Source of the DNA: Candidatus Alcyoniella australis
GTDB lineage: Bacteria > Lernaellota > Lernaellaia > JAVCCG01 > Alcyoniellaceae
Length of the DNA: 64,000 nt
NCBI GenBank assembly: GCA_030765605.1
Contig: JAVCCG010000119.1
Location: forward strand, 78,595-142,594
Direction: 5' to 3'
Both the position numbers and the translations under genes were made by a program. Numbering within the stretch: the first letter of the stretch is position 1; the number at the start of each line of letters is the position of its first letter. The notes below the pieces were generated by a model. It ran no database searches and was not told the origin of the DNA. It was given only the letters and a program-made list of their open reading frames with translations. Positions 52,608 to 61,149 of this stretch are shown here, one piece after another.

Positions 52608-54041
52608 CTAACGCAGTGGGCGTAAGGTGAGCCAGTGCAAGCTGAACTCCGGGTCGCTGCACACCAGCAGCCGTCCGCGCTGCTGGTCAAAGCGGGATTG
52701 GCCGTCGCCCAGCTGTACCTTGAAACCATCGGGGTACAGGCCCGCGGGCAGTACGATCTCGGTCAGTGCGTCCACGCCGGTCTCGCGCCATGTGACGTAA
52801 AATTTGGACTGGCCGATGTCGAACTGGAATTGGCACAGCTCGCCGGCCACTCGCGCGGGGTAGGGACGCGACAAGACGTCCGCCGCGGGCCGCTTTGCGC
52901 CATTGGTTCCGATCAGGCTGAAGTCCTCGTTGTTGTACAGCCGCTGTGAGGGGTTGAGGTCCCAGTAGAACCAATGCAGCAAGTAGCGGTCGGCCAGTGC
53001 GGCCGCGCTGTGACACAGCGCCTCCCCGTTGGTCGTGGTCGGCCGCACGCCCCAGGCGCAGAGCGATGCGGGCACTCCGCGCTCGTGGGCCGCTGACCAC
53101 AGGCAGGACAGGGCGCTGCGCAACGCGCCTCCGGACCAATCGTGCTCGTCGTTTAGCAGTACGTCCGAGTCGAAGTACGGCGCGCTGAGCACCAGGCCGG
53201 GCAGCTCCAGTTCGCTAAGCGCGGCGCGATCGCAGGCGCGGCGCAAATGCGGCGGCGCGAAAAACAGCAGCGCGTCGGGGTCGGCCCGGCGCAGGGCCAG
53301 GGCCTTGTCCACGTAGTAGTTCAAGAGCACGCCGTGGACAAACGCGTGATCGAGCGGCGCGGCGTAGGGCTGGGATTGCAGCTCGTAGCCCACCACGTTC
53401 TCGCGGTCCGCCAGCCGTTGAGCCAGCATCAGGTGGGCCGCCAGCTCTGATTGACGCAGCGCGGCATCGGCGTAGAACAGGCCGTAGGCCTCGATCACCT
53501 CGTCGCGCAAATAGTATAAGTACCAATCGTGCGGCGCTTCGCCCGCGAACGGCTCGACGCCCGCGGGCAGGGCCCACTGCGGCGCGCCCGCGCCCCACAG
53601 CGCGCGGCCGTAGAGCTGACTCTGCCAGTCGATCACCACCCACAGGCCGCGTTGGGCCGCGGCGTCGACCAGCGATTCGACCCTGGCCAGATAATCCTGG
53701 TCGTAGACTCCGGGCTGCGGCTCGACCGCCTCCCAGACCACGTTGATGCGGATCGCGTTGAGCCCCCAATCAAACAGCGGGTCCAGCCAGGCAACGTCGT
53801 CGAGCATGGCAAACGGCGGGACCAGTCCGGCGCTGCCCACGTTGACGCCGCGCAGCAGCACCTCGCGCCCCAGGGAGTCGCACAGCCGTTCGCCGCAGAC
53901 GTAAAGCGGTCCGGCCATCGAGCCCGCGGTCGGCTGCACAGCGACGTCGATCGGCTCGTCCTGGTCAAGCGGCGCATAGCCCTGAAAGCAGGCCGCGATC
54001 AGCACGGGCAACAGCAACGCCAGCAGCGCCCGCCGCCGCAT
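52608..54041 (-). CDS. GH5 endoglycoceramidase-like lipoprotein, catalytic residues lost
   Basis: 477-aa lipoprotein; ATG at 54041, one base inside the preceding stop. The lipobox is LIAAC (Cys18). Residues ~45-410 follow the endoglycoceramidase branch of GH5: GREVLLRGVNVGS, LNAIRINVVWEAVEPQPGVYD, RGLWVVIDWQSQLYG, GAPQWA, HWFYWDLNP and RPYPARVAGE. The acid/base NEP is SQP (Gln224), the nucleophile-bearing [GT]EFG is CAWG (Ala329), and the usual DMHQD is DWQSQ (138-142). The fold is kept but hydrolysis should be lost. A carbohydrate- or glycolipid-binding role is inferred. The C-terminal ~65 residues are a beta domain. Confidence 0.82.
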   Translation of the reverse strand: MRRRALLALLLPVLIAACFQGYAPLDQDEPIDVAVQPTAGSMAGPLYVCGERLCDSLGREVLLRGVNVGSAGLVPPFAMLDDVAWLDPLFDWGLNAIRINVVWEAVEPQPGVYDQDYLARVESLVDAAAQRGLWVVIDWQSQLYGRALWGAGAPQWALPAGVEPFAGEAPHDWYLYYLRDEVIEAYGLFYADAALRQSELAAHLMLAQRLADRENVVGYELQSQPYAAPLDHAFVHGVLLNYYVDKALALRRADPDALLFFAPPHLRRACDRAALSELELPGLVLSAPYFDSDVLLNDEHDWSGGALRSALSCLWSAAHERGVPASLCAWGVRPTTTNGEALCHSAAALADRYLLHWFYWDLNPSQRLYNNEDFSLIGTNGAKRPAADVLSRPYPARVAGELCQFQFDIGQSKFYVTWRETGVDALTEIVLPAGLYPDGFKVQLGDGQSRFDQQRGRLLVCSDPEFSLHWLTLRPLR

Positions 54042-55615
54042 CAGAACGGCACCTCGATCGAGAGCGAGGTGGCGAAGATCCGGCCCTCGCCCCGCAGCTC
54101 GTCGAACCCGTGGTACGCGGCGTACTGCGCAGTCTTGGTCCAACGGATCGGCGCGAAATAGCTGTATTGCACACCTAGCTGCACCTGGCAGTAGTCGGGC
54201 TGTTGCGGGTCGGGCCTGCCAAATCCCCAGCGCGTGCCCGCGGACAGCGCGTGGCGGTCGGAGTCGATGTAGTTGGTCAGGCCGCGATCCGGGTTGAAGA
54301 TCCCCGGCTCGTACACGTAGCCGGATTGGATCGAGGGATCCAGCCGTCCGATCTTGTAGAAGCCGGGCAGGGGGTCGAAGCGATACTCGAATCCCAGGCG
54401 CGGCACCAACGTGTTGCGAAACGACGGCCCGGGCCAGTTGACGAAACTCACCGGCAGTTCCAGGTCGAGTTCCACCGGCGGCAGCTCGATTTGTACTCCG
54501 GCCGGGCCGATGGCGCCGATGGTCGGGACCGCGATCGAGGAGACGCGCGCGCGGATCGTCGAGGGCAATATCTTGGCGTGCAGCACCAGCGGGTCGACGT
54601 CGATCTCGTAGGTCACGCGCTCCATCCGCTCCCAGTGCTTCCAGGTCAGGTCCAGGGAGACCATCAGCCGTTGGCCGTAGTTGTAGGCCGCGCCCACGCT
54701 GACCTGTTCGGGCCAGGCCAGCTCGCGCAAAATCGCGTGAGCCGCGAAAGGCAGCCGCAGCTTGGCGACCACGGTTCCGCTCAGCTCGAGGTCGCGCAGC
54801 TCGATGCTGGTGCTGCCCAGGCCGGGGATTTCGATTTCGAGCTGCACGTCTCCGCCCACGATATCGCCCAGGGTCGCCAGGTCGATGTAGAGCGGAATTT
54901 CGATCTGGCCCTGGGCGTCGAAGGGCAGGTGGCTGTCCAGCTCCGAGCGGTAGGTCGCGCCCACGCGCCAACTGTCGTTGATCCGCCAGTGTGCGCCGGC
55001 GTTTAACGAGCCCATGCCCACGGTGCCCGAGTCGCCCTTGAAGGTCGTGGGGTCGGCCGCGGGCGTCTGCGCGCCCACGCCCACCGGGATGTAGAGCGGA
55101 ATGCCCAGGTCGTAATAGGTCCAGGCGCTGAACGCAAAGCTGACCCCGATCGACAGCTCGCGCCACAGCCGCAGCGCGGCGCCGGGCATCAGGATCAGCA
55201 TGCTCGACATGTTGTTGTACTGCGGCCAGGTCGGCTGGGAGGGATCGACGAACAGCGTCAGCGAGTAGACGCGGTCCGGGATTTGGATTCCGACGCCGAA
55301 GAACAGCCGGTCGTAGATCGGAATGTTCAACCCCACCAGCGAGAGCTTGGTCACGGGGTAGTTCTGGTCGCGGCCGTTGGCCTTCATGCGCACGTCGGCC
55401 CATAAATACCCTGCGGAGAACGACTCGGTCTTGAGCTGCGCCAGGCCGCCGGGATTGTAGAACACCGCCGAGTAATCGTCGGCCACCGCGGTCATCGCGC
55501 CGCCGAGCACCATTGCCCGCGTGCTCAGGCCGAAGGTGTCGAAGCTCTTGGCCGCTGCCGAGCAGGGAAGCGCCAGCGCGAGCAGCAGCAAGGCGATCGC
55601 GCAACGCCTGCGCAT
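54041..55615 (-). CDS. FadL/OmpP1-type outer membrane protein (2)
   Basis: 524-aa beta-barrel protein with signal peptide (CAIALLLLALALPCSAAA). The N-terminal plug region STRAMVLGGAMTAVADDYSAVFYNPGGLAQL is the OmpP1/FadL/TodX signature of hydrophobic-substrate channels. Between the barrel strands is a ~100-residue beta-rich insert containing EIEIPGLGSTSIELRDLELSG, which its neighbour also has. The C-terminus ends SLSIEVPF with a terminal aromatic, as needed for BAM recognition. It overlaps the GH5-like gene by one base. Confidence 0.87.
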   Translation of the reverse strand: MRRRCAIALLLLALALPCSAAAKSFDTFGLSTRAMVLGGAMTAVADDYSAVFYNPGGLAQLKTESFSAGYLWADVRMKANGRDQNYPVTKLSLVGLNIPIYDRLFFGVGIQIPDRVYSLTLFVDPSQPTWPQYNNMSSMLILMPGAALRLWRELSIGVSFAFSAWTYYDLGIPLYIPVGVGAQTPAADPTTFKGDSGTVGMGSLNAGAHWRINDSWRVGATYRSELDSHLPFDAQGQIEIPLYIDLATLGDIVGGDVQLEIEIPGLGSTSIELRDLELSGTVVAKLRLPFAAHAILRELAWPEQVSVGAAYNYGQRLMVSLDLTWKHWERMERVTYEIDVDPLVLHAKILPSTIRARVSSIAVPTIGAIGPAGVQIELPPVELDLELPVSFVNWPGPSFRNTLVPRLGFEYRFDPLPGFYKIGRLDPSIQSGYVYEPGIFNPDRGLTNYIDSDRHALSAGTRWGFGRPDPQQPDYCQVQLGVQYSYFAPIRWTKTAQYAAYHGFDELRGEGRIFATSLSIEVPF

Positions 55616-57252
55616 CAGAACCTCACCGTCAGCGTGACGTTGATCGCGGTCACGTCGCCCGCGGCCTTGACCTTGGTAAAGCCGTGGTAGGGATCGACCA
55701 GCACTTTATTGTGCTCGCGCTCGACCAACTTGTGCCACTGCACCGACGCATCGAGGCTCACGCTTTGCAGTGCCTTGATGCCGAAACCGCCGCAGATCAA
55801 GTGCCGGTCGTTGTCGTAGAGGTTGGTCACGCCGCGCTGGGCGTCCAGGGGCGATTGCAAATAGGCGTATCCGCCGCGCAGCGCCACGTCCAGATCCTTG
55901 CCCCAGGGACGCATTCGCGGCAGCCGGTATTCGGCGCCGATCCGCGGCACCCAGACGTCGCGCATCACCGGCTTGACCAACGTCGACGCGGCGATCGGCA
56001 CGCTGATCTCCAGCGGCGTCTCAGGCACGCTGATTTCCAGCGGCAGGCTGACCGCGCCGACCACCGGCACGCTGACGTCGGCCAGCACCTGGATCACCGA
56101 GGGGAGCAGCCGCCCGTTGATGCGGATCTCGTCGATCACGAACGCTGTGCCCGGCGGCACCATAGCGGACCAGTCGTACCAGGTCAGGTCGAAGCTCAGG
56201 GTCAGCGCGTCGATCGGGTCGGACGCCACGCCCCAGGTCAGCTCTTGAGGGGTCCACAGCTCGCTGAAGATCATCTCGACGTTGACCGGGATGTGCGCGT
56301 CCACTATCAGCTCGCCGCTGAGGTCCATCAGCCGCACCGGCACCTCGGTGGCGCCCAGGCCGGGGATGTCGATCACCACGTTGAGCGTGTAGGGGAACAG
56401 GTCGCGCAGCAGCGCCATATCGATCGCTAAATTTTTGAGCTGGATGTCGGCCTCGATCGTCAGCCGCGCCTCCAGCGCGTAGACCCCGCGGTAGCTCAGG
56501 CCGGTGCGGAAAAAGCGGCTGGGCGCCCAGTGGATGCCGCCGGTGGCCTGCAAATCGATCGGCTGGCTGAGGTTGACGTCGATGTGCGGAGCCAGGCCGC
56601 CCTCGAGGTTGCTCGGATCGTCGGTGAAGTTCGAGTTGTCGAACACCAGCGGCAGCTTGACGTTGCCCGCCACGTCCTCGTACAGCGCGAACCCTGCGCC
56701 CACGGCCAGGCCGTCGATGATCTTGATCGAGAAGCCGAAGAACGGCTTGAGCACCTGGGCGCGGTTTTGCCAGAGGAAGAAGCGCGGCACCGTCGCCTCG
56801 TAGCTGCGGTTGCGGTTGAGCCATTTAGTCGGTACGTGGATCGCGCAACCGAAAAACGAGCGGTCAAAGAAGTTCATGGTCAGACCGCCGACCCAGGCCT
56901 CGGCCGGCTCGGGATTGCTCAACTCGTGCTCTAGATCGCGCAGGTCTTTACGGACGAACGAGGACGATCCCGGCGCCGGCGTAAAGCGCAGCCCGAGGTT
57001 GGAGAAACTGCGCATGTAGCCCAACGTCGCCGCGTGCTTGCCCCGGATCTGGTACAGGCCCGCCGGATTGTAGAACGCGGCCGAGTAGTCGTCGGCCAGC
57101 GCAGCGTAGGCCCCGGCCATGGCCGTGGAGCGCGCGCCGATGCCGTAAAGATCGATCGGGTTGGCCGCGGCCTGCAATGCGCAGAAAGATAATACGATCA
57201 CCCCGCACAATAATGGACAGAGCGAACGTAGTGCCCTCGAATTGATCATCAT
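55615..57252 (-). CDS. FadL/OmpP1-type outer membrane protein (1)
   Basis: 545-aa paralogue of the next protein. A signal peptide (PLLCGVIVLSFCALQAAA) precedes GIGARSTAMAGAYAALADDYSAAFYNPAGLYQI, the FadL plug signature. The insert VVIDIPGLGATEVPVRLMDLSGEL corresponds to that of its paralogue. The C-terminus VTLTVRF ends with Phe, typical of outer membrane barrels. It is the first gene of the four-gene minus operon; upstream lie a dispersed element and the divergent BamA-like gene. Confidence 0.88.
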   Translation of the reverse strand: MMINSRALRSLCPLLCGVIVLSFCALQAAANPIDLYGIGARSTAMAGAYAALADDYSAAFYNPAGLYQIRGKHAATLGYMRSFSNLGLRFTPAPGSSSFVRKDLRDLEHELSNPEPAEAWVGGLTMNFFDRSFFGCAIHVPTKWLNRNRSYEATVPRFFLWQNRAQVLKPFFGFSIKIIDGLAVGAGFALYEDVAGNVKLPLVFDNSNFTDDPSNLEGGLAPHIDVNLSQPIDLQATGGIHWAPSRFFRTGLSYRGVYALEARLTIEADIQLKNLAIDMALLRDLFPYTLNVVIDIPGLGATEVPVRLMDLSGELIVDAHIPVNVEMIFSELWTPQELTWGVASDPIDALTLSFDLTWYDWSAMVPPGTAFVIDEIRINGRLLPSVIQVLADVSVPVVGAVSLPLEISVPETPLEISVPIAASTLVKPVMRDVWVPRIGAEYRLPRMRPWGKDLDVALRGGYAYLQSPLDAQRGVTNLYDNDRHLICGGFGIKALQSVSLDASVQWHKLVEREHNKVLVDPYHGFTKVKAAGDVTAINVTLTVRF

Positions 57253-57292
57253 TACCGAAGTACAGAATGATAAGGAGAAATGTGACTTCTCT

Positions 57293-57473
57293 AGCCTGAA
57301 TTATTTTTGAGGTTTCGTCAACGAAACGCACAAGGCGCCGCAAATATAAGGAAGCCGGGGCGATCATCCGCAGGCGTACCCGCTGTGGTACGTCGAGGAC
57401 GGATCGTTCCGGATGACGAAGTAGTTGCGAGCGAATTGTGCGTTGCAGTAGAAGCCTTATGAATAATGCAGGC
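57293..57473 (-). repeat. Dispersed ~181-bp element, copy C
   Basis: On the minus strand it reads GCCTGCATTATTCATAAGG, GCTTCTACTGCAACGCACAA, TCGTCATCCGGAACGATCCG, TCCTCGACGTACCACAGCGG and ends CCTCAAAAATAATTCAGGCT. The two ends are imperfect inverted repeats. It lies between the FadL-like operon and the BamA-like gene and may carry their divergent promoters. Confidence 0.82.
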
Positions 57474-57545
57474 GAGGTAGCATGCGAAGTGAAATCCTGT
57501 CAAACTGCGGCCCCTTGTTGATTGAGCGTTGATGGGGTTTGCAGC

Positions 57546-58853
57546 TTGAAAACACTTACAGCATTGCTGATAGCGCTCTTAATTCTCCTGCTCAATATAC
57601 CGGTATGGGCAGCGGACGATCCGACGCACGAGGCGTTGAGGGTCCGCTCGATCAGCTTCACCGGCAATAAGAAAACCAAGCCCGATACCTTCCTGCGCTA
57701 CTTCGATACCCAGGTGGGCGTCCCCTACGATCCGGCCGTGCTGCAGGCCGACTGCGATCGTGTGATGAGCTGGATGTTCTACGAGTACGTCAAGCCCGCG
57801 GTGCAGATCGATGGCGATCAGGTCGACGTAACGGTCGACGTTAAGGAGAAATGGACGGTTCAGCCGGTGATCGAACCGGCCTTCGGCGGCGGAGTATTCA
57901 GCATTCGTCTCGGACTTCAGGACTCCAACCTGCTGGGCAGGCGCAAGAAGCTCAAGGTCGACGGCGGCTATCGCCAGCAGGACTGGCTGGCGCGGGTGCA
58001 GTACATCGACCAGAAGATCGGCCGCACGCCGTTCGGGATCTACCTCAAGTGCGGACGCGAGTTCTACGAGGACCCGCTGTACGATGCCCGGCACGAGACC
58101 GAACTGCTCTACGTCTACACCGTGGATCAGCTCAACGGGTTGGCGCGGCTGGAGTACGAGGCGTTCGAGCCGTTCCGCGTGGGCGTGTACTACCGCTGGC
58201 AGCGTCACGAGTTCGACACCTCGACGAGCTCGCCCGAGGATCAGCCGCCCGACAATTTCCAGTGGGACGTCAGCCAAGGCTACACCTCGGCGGGCATGGG
58301 TCTGTGGGTCAAGGCCGGCCGGGTATTGATCGACAACTATATCTACCGCGGCTGGAGCTTCGAGGGCACGGCCGAGGCCTACGATCCGTTCTTCGGCTCC
58401 TGGGAGCGCTTCTTTAAGGTGGTGGGCGACCTGCGCGGATACATCCCGCTGGGCTCGCGCTTCAACCTTTGCGGCAAGCTCTACGCCGGAACGGAGAACT
58501 CGACCACGCTGGTCGAGCAGTTCCCCCTGGGCGGCTACGACAACCTGCGCGCGCTGCTCGATCGCCAATATCGCGGCCGCAACTTGCTGGTGAGCAATAC
58601 CGAGTTCCGCGCGATTTTATTTAGCTGGTGGTGGATCACGGTCGAGGCCGACCTGTTCGTGGACAGCGGCACGGGCTGGGATTACTACGTCAACGAACGC
58701 GAGATCATCAACGCCACGCGCGGCAGCGCCGGCGCCGGCGTCCGCTTTATCGTCAACAAATTCGACAACGCGATCTCACGCATCGACGTGGGCTACCCGC
58801 TATCGGGCGAGGGGAACGTCGGCCTGACCTTTGGCGTGGACATGTACTTTTAG
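57546..58853 (+). CDS. BamA/Omp85-superfamily outer membrane protein with one POTRA-like domain
   Basis: 435-aa protein. The start is uncertain: TTG at 57546 directly begins the signal peptide (KTLTALLIALLILLLNIPVWA) and has GGGG eight bases upstream; TTG at 57522 is an alternative. After the signal, VRSISFTGNKKTKPDTFLRYFDTQVGVPYD is a POTRA domain (beta-alpha-alpha-beta-beta). The rest is a ~340-residue barrel with TFGVDMYF at the end (terminal Phe). One POTRA makes it much smaller than BamA (five). Insertion or export of surface proteins or lipids is inferred. It is divergent from the FadL operon. Confidence 0.82.
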   Translation: MKTLTALLIALLILLLNIPVWAADDPTHEALRVRSISFTGNKKTKPDTFLRYFDTQVGVPYDPAVLQADCDRVMSWMFYEYVKPAVQIDGDQVDVTVDVKEKWTVQPVIEPAFGGGVFSIRLGLQDSNLLGRRKKLKVDGGYRQQDWLARVQYIDQKIGRTPFGIYLKCGREFYEDPLYDARHETELLYVYTVDQLNGLARLEYEAFEPFRVGVYYRWQRHEFDTSTSSPEDQPPDNFQWDVSQGYTSAGMGLWVKAGRVLIDNYIYRGWSFEGTAEAYDPFFGSWERFFKVVGDLRGYIPLGSRFNLCGKLYAGTENSTTLVEQFPLGGYDNLRALLDRQYRGRNLLVSNTEFRAILFSWWWITVEADLFVDSGTGWDYYVNEREIINATRGSAGAGVRFIVNKFDNAISRIDVGYPLSGEGNVGLTFGVDMYF

Positions 58854-59032
58854 CCCGCATTGCTCACGAGGCTTCTACTGCGGCGCACGATCTGCTCGCA
58901 ATAACAGCGTCATCCTCGCCGATCCGTCCTCGACGTACCGCAGTGGGTACGTCTGCGGAGTATCGACTCGTCTTTCTCGTTCTTGCGGCATCTTGCACGC
59001 CTCGCTACGAACCCTCGTGAGAAATGCGGGCC
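58852..59032 (+). repeat. Dispersed ~181-bp element, copy B
   Basis: The left end AGCCCGCATTGCTCACGAGG and the right end CCTCGTGAGAAATGCGGGC form a 19-bp terminal inverted repeat with one mismatch. The left end overlaps the TAG stop of the BamA-like gene. The interior matches copy A closely. Confidence 0.88.
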
Positions 59033-59046
59033 AGCCCTTAATATTT

Positions 59047-59103
59047 GCTTCTACTGCGGCGCACGATCTGCTCGCAATAACAGCGTCATTCTCGCTAATC
59101 CGT
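59047..59103 (+). repeat. Truncated copy of the dispersed element
   Basis: GCTTCTACTGCGGCGCACGA through ATAACAGCGTCATTCTCGCT repeats the left interior of copy B almost exactly, only ~15 bases after copy B ends. The right part and both inverted ends are missing. Confidence 0.8.
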
Positions 59104-59117
59104 AAAATCGATGGAAC

Positions 59118-59468
59118 TCAGCCGGCGCGGGCGACGAGCGGGTCGTGGGCGAGGATCAGCCCGTTGACGTACTCGATGTATTCCTCGGGCGGGCACTTCA
59201 GCGAGATGCCGTAGATGTAGGGGTTTTGCGCGCCGGCGGGCAGCTCGTGCTTCCAGGTGGCCAGGCCGTAGAGCCGCAACGTGCGGCCGGGGCCGACCTT
59301 GAGGTTGATCTCCAAGCCCTCGTCGATTTTAAGCAGCTGATCGCAGGTGATGCAGAACCCGGCGCGGGAGAGCTTGTCCGCGTAGCCGTAAAACAGGTCT
59401 TGTTCGGTGATACACCGGGCATAGAGCATGCGGATGATCCGCTTGTGACTGCGTCGTTCCGTTCGCAT
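59118..59468 (-). CDS. PilZ-like domain protein
   Basis: 116-aa protein. ERRSHKRIIRM holds the RxxxR part of the PilZ cyclic-di-GMP motif. The second part (usually [DN]xSxxG) reads DKLSRAGFCI, which is slightly degenerate. The rest is a small beta-barrel pattern (INLKVGPGRTLRLYGLATWKHEL). It could be an effector for the c-di-GMP pool controlled by HD-GYP proteins such as the one at 14981. AAGGAG lies upstream at a longer than usual distance. Confidence 0.65.
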   Translation of the reverse strand: MRTERRSHKRIIRMLYARCITEQDLFYGYADKLSRAGFCITCDQLLKIDEGLEINLKVGPGRTLRLYGLATWKHELPAGAQNPYIYGISLKCPPEEYIEYVNGLILAHDPLVARAG

Positions 59469-59566
59469 CGGCGGGCGGCGCTCCTTGGTGGTTGACAGCT
59501 TGTTGTGTCTGCGCGGCCCATAAGATGGCGCTCTGCGGCGGGGAATGCAAGACGGGGAAAACTTGC

Positions 59567-60916
59567 TCAGTCCTCGCGCGGCTCCGATTGCGAGGTAAGC
59601 TCGATCAGCTCGGCGAAACTCAGATCAAGCTCGTCGGACGACAGCGGCGCGACCAGCTGATCCAGGCGCGATTCAAGGCTGTGCAGCGCTTGCGGCGGCT
59701 GGATCTCCGAGCAGTCGGGCGGATCGTTGTAGACCGCGGCCACCACGTCGGAGACTTTAATGCGCGAGATCGAGCGCACGGGAAGCAGCCCCGACGAGCC
59801 CTCGCTGACCAGCGCCACGAGCCCGGCGCGTTCCAGCAGCGAGACCGAGCGATTGATGGTCTCCAGCGGGAAGTCGATCAGTTCGACCAGTTCCTCGATT
59901 GTCGGCTGCGGATCGCCGTTGAAAAACCGTCGCGAGATCTCATAGAACAGCGTGATCGCCAGCTTTGCCCGCTGCCGCGGACTCAGCCCGTGTTCGTTGA
60001 TGCGGTGCATCATCAGCGCGCGGAAGTTCTGATGCACGTAAGCGGTCTCCGCTCCGAGCAGCACGATCAGCCAAGTCAGATAGAGCCAGATCAGGAAGAT
60101 CGGCAACACCGAGAGTGAGCCGTAAATCTTGTTGATCGAAACCAGGTTGCCCACGTAGTACGTGAAGCCCATCTTGGCCAATTCCCACAGCACTCCGGCC
60201 ACGGTCCCGCCCAGAATTGCCGAGCGCAGCTTAACCCGCGTATGAGGCACCACCAGGAATGTGACGGTCAGCATTCCGATTGCCACCATGTATTGGAAGA
60301 TCAGCAGGAAGAAGCTCTTGAGCACCGGCAGGCTGTCCACGGTGCCGGTGTCCAGCAGGTCCTTGACCTTGGCCGTGAGCAGCATCGATAGGCCGATCAG
60401 CAGCGGCCCCCAGACGATCACCGCGGTGAAGCTGAAGAACTTGCCCATTATCGAGCGCCGCTTGTCGACTTTCCAAACGTTGTTCAGCGCGCTCTCGATG
60501 GTGTTGAAGAACAGGATTGCGGTGATGAAAAACGCGATCATGCCCACGTAGCGCACGGTGTGGGCGTTGGCCGCGAAACTGTCGAGGTTCTCGCGAATCA
60601 GGTCGGTCTCGATCACGCCGCCGGGAATCAGCGCCTCGGTAACGAAGGTCTTGATCTGATTCTCCAGCGAGGCAAATGCCGAAAAGCTGGTGAAGATCGA
60701 GAACGCCACCACCATCAGCGGCACCAGCGCCAGCAGACTGGTGTAGGAAAGACCGGCCGAACGCACCACGCAGGCGTCGCGGTTGTATTGGGCGAACAAC
60801 TCGACTAAAAAGCGCATCAGGTTGAGCAACCAGGCGCGCCACCAGGAGAATGAGGCGAGATCGTGCAGGAAAAGATCGCGCAACAAGCTGCCCGAATTGA
60901 CCCGTTTCTTGATCAT
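59567..60916 (-). CDS. YihY/BrkB-family membrane protein with C-terminal winged helix
   Basis: 449-aa protein; the ATG at 60916 follows GAGAGGGG. About six membrane helices carry the family blocks RSAGLSYTSLLALVPLMVVAFSIF, FFNTIESALNNVWKV, VPHTRVKLRSAILGG and YGSLSVLPIFLIWLYLTWLIVLLGAE. The cytoplasmic tail from ~residue 300 looks like a winged-helix/regulatory domain (GLSPRQRAKLAITLFYEISRRFF, SVSLLERAGLVALVSEG). The YihY family was once mis-assigned as RNase BN; its function is unsettled (possible lipid or small-molecule transport). Confidence 0.88.
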   Translation of the reverse strand: MIKKRVNSGSLLRDLFLHDLASFSWWRAWLLNLMRFLVELFAQYNRDACVVRSAGLSYTSLLALVPLMVVAFSIFTSFSAFASLENQIKTFVTEALIPGGVIETDLIRENLDSFAANAHTVRYVGMIAFFITAILFFNTIESALNNVWKVDKRRSIMGKFFSFTAVIVWGPLLIGLSMLLTAKVKDLLDTGTVDSLPVLKSFFLLIFQYMVAIGMLTVTFLVVPHTRVKLRSAILGGTVAGVLWELAKMGFTYYVGNLVSINKIYGSLSVLPIFLIWLYLTWLIVLLGAETAYVHQNFRALMMHRINEHGLSPRQRAKLAITLFYEISRRFFNGDPQPTIEELVELIDFPLETINRSVSLLERAGLVALVSEGSSGLLPVRSISRIKVSDVVAAVYNDPPDCSEIQPPQALHSLESRLDQLVAPLSSDELDLSFAELIELTSQSEPRED

Positions 60917-61065
60917 GCCCCTCTCGTAATGCTGATCCGATAAAGAATGAACCGCAGCCGACGGGACTGTCAAGGACGGCGGAGATCGACCCTGTAGCGC
61001 AAATCCAGCCAAAGGGACTTTTCAACGATTTACCAGAGGTTATAATCGGCGGGCGAAAACTGATT

Positions 61066-61148
61066 GCGAGAGTGGCGGAACTGGCAGACGCGCTGGATTT
61101 AGGTTCCAGTGACCAATGGTCTTGGGGGTTCGAGTCCCCCCTCTCGCA
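61066..61148 (+). tRNA. tRNA-Leu (anticodon TAG)
   Basis: GCGAGAG pairs with CTCTCGC as acceptor stem, the discriminator is A, and there is no encoded CCA. The anticodon stem CTGGA/TCCAG encloses TTTAGGT with anticodon TAG. The long variable arm TGACC-AAT-GGTCT and GGTTCGAGTCC T-arm confirm a class II leucine tRNA. The 64-bp repeat array starts right after it. Confidence 0.96.
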
Positions 61149-61149
61149 C

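Noticed and set aside
54042-55604. Upstream extension of the GH5-like protein to 998 aa
   Set aside because: The extension is an out-of-frame reading of the FadL-like gene; the lipoprotein signal starts at 54041.
58831-59214. Small proteins encoded by the dispersed element
   Set aside because: Frames differ between copies A, B and C, and no reading frame is conserved across them.
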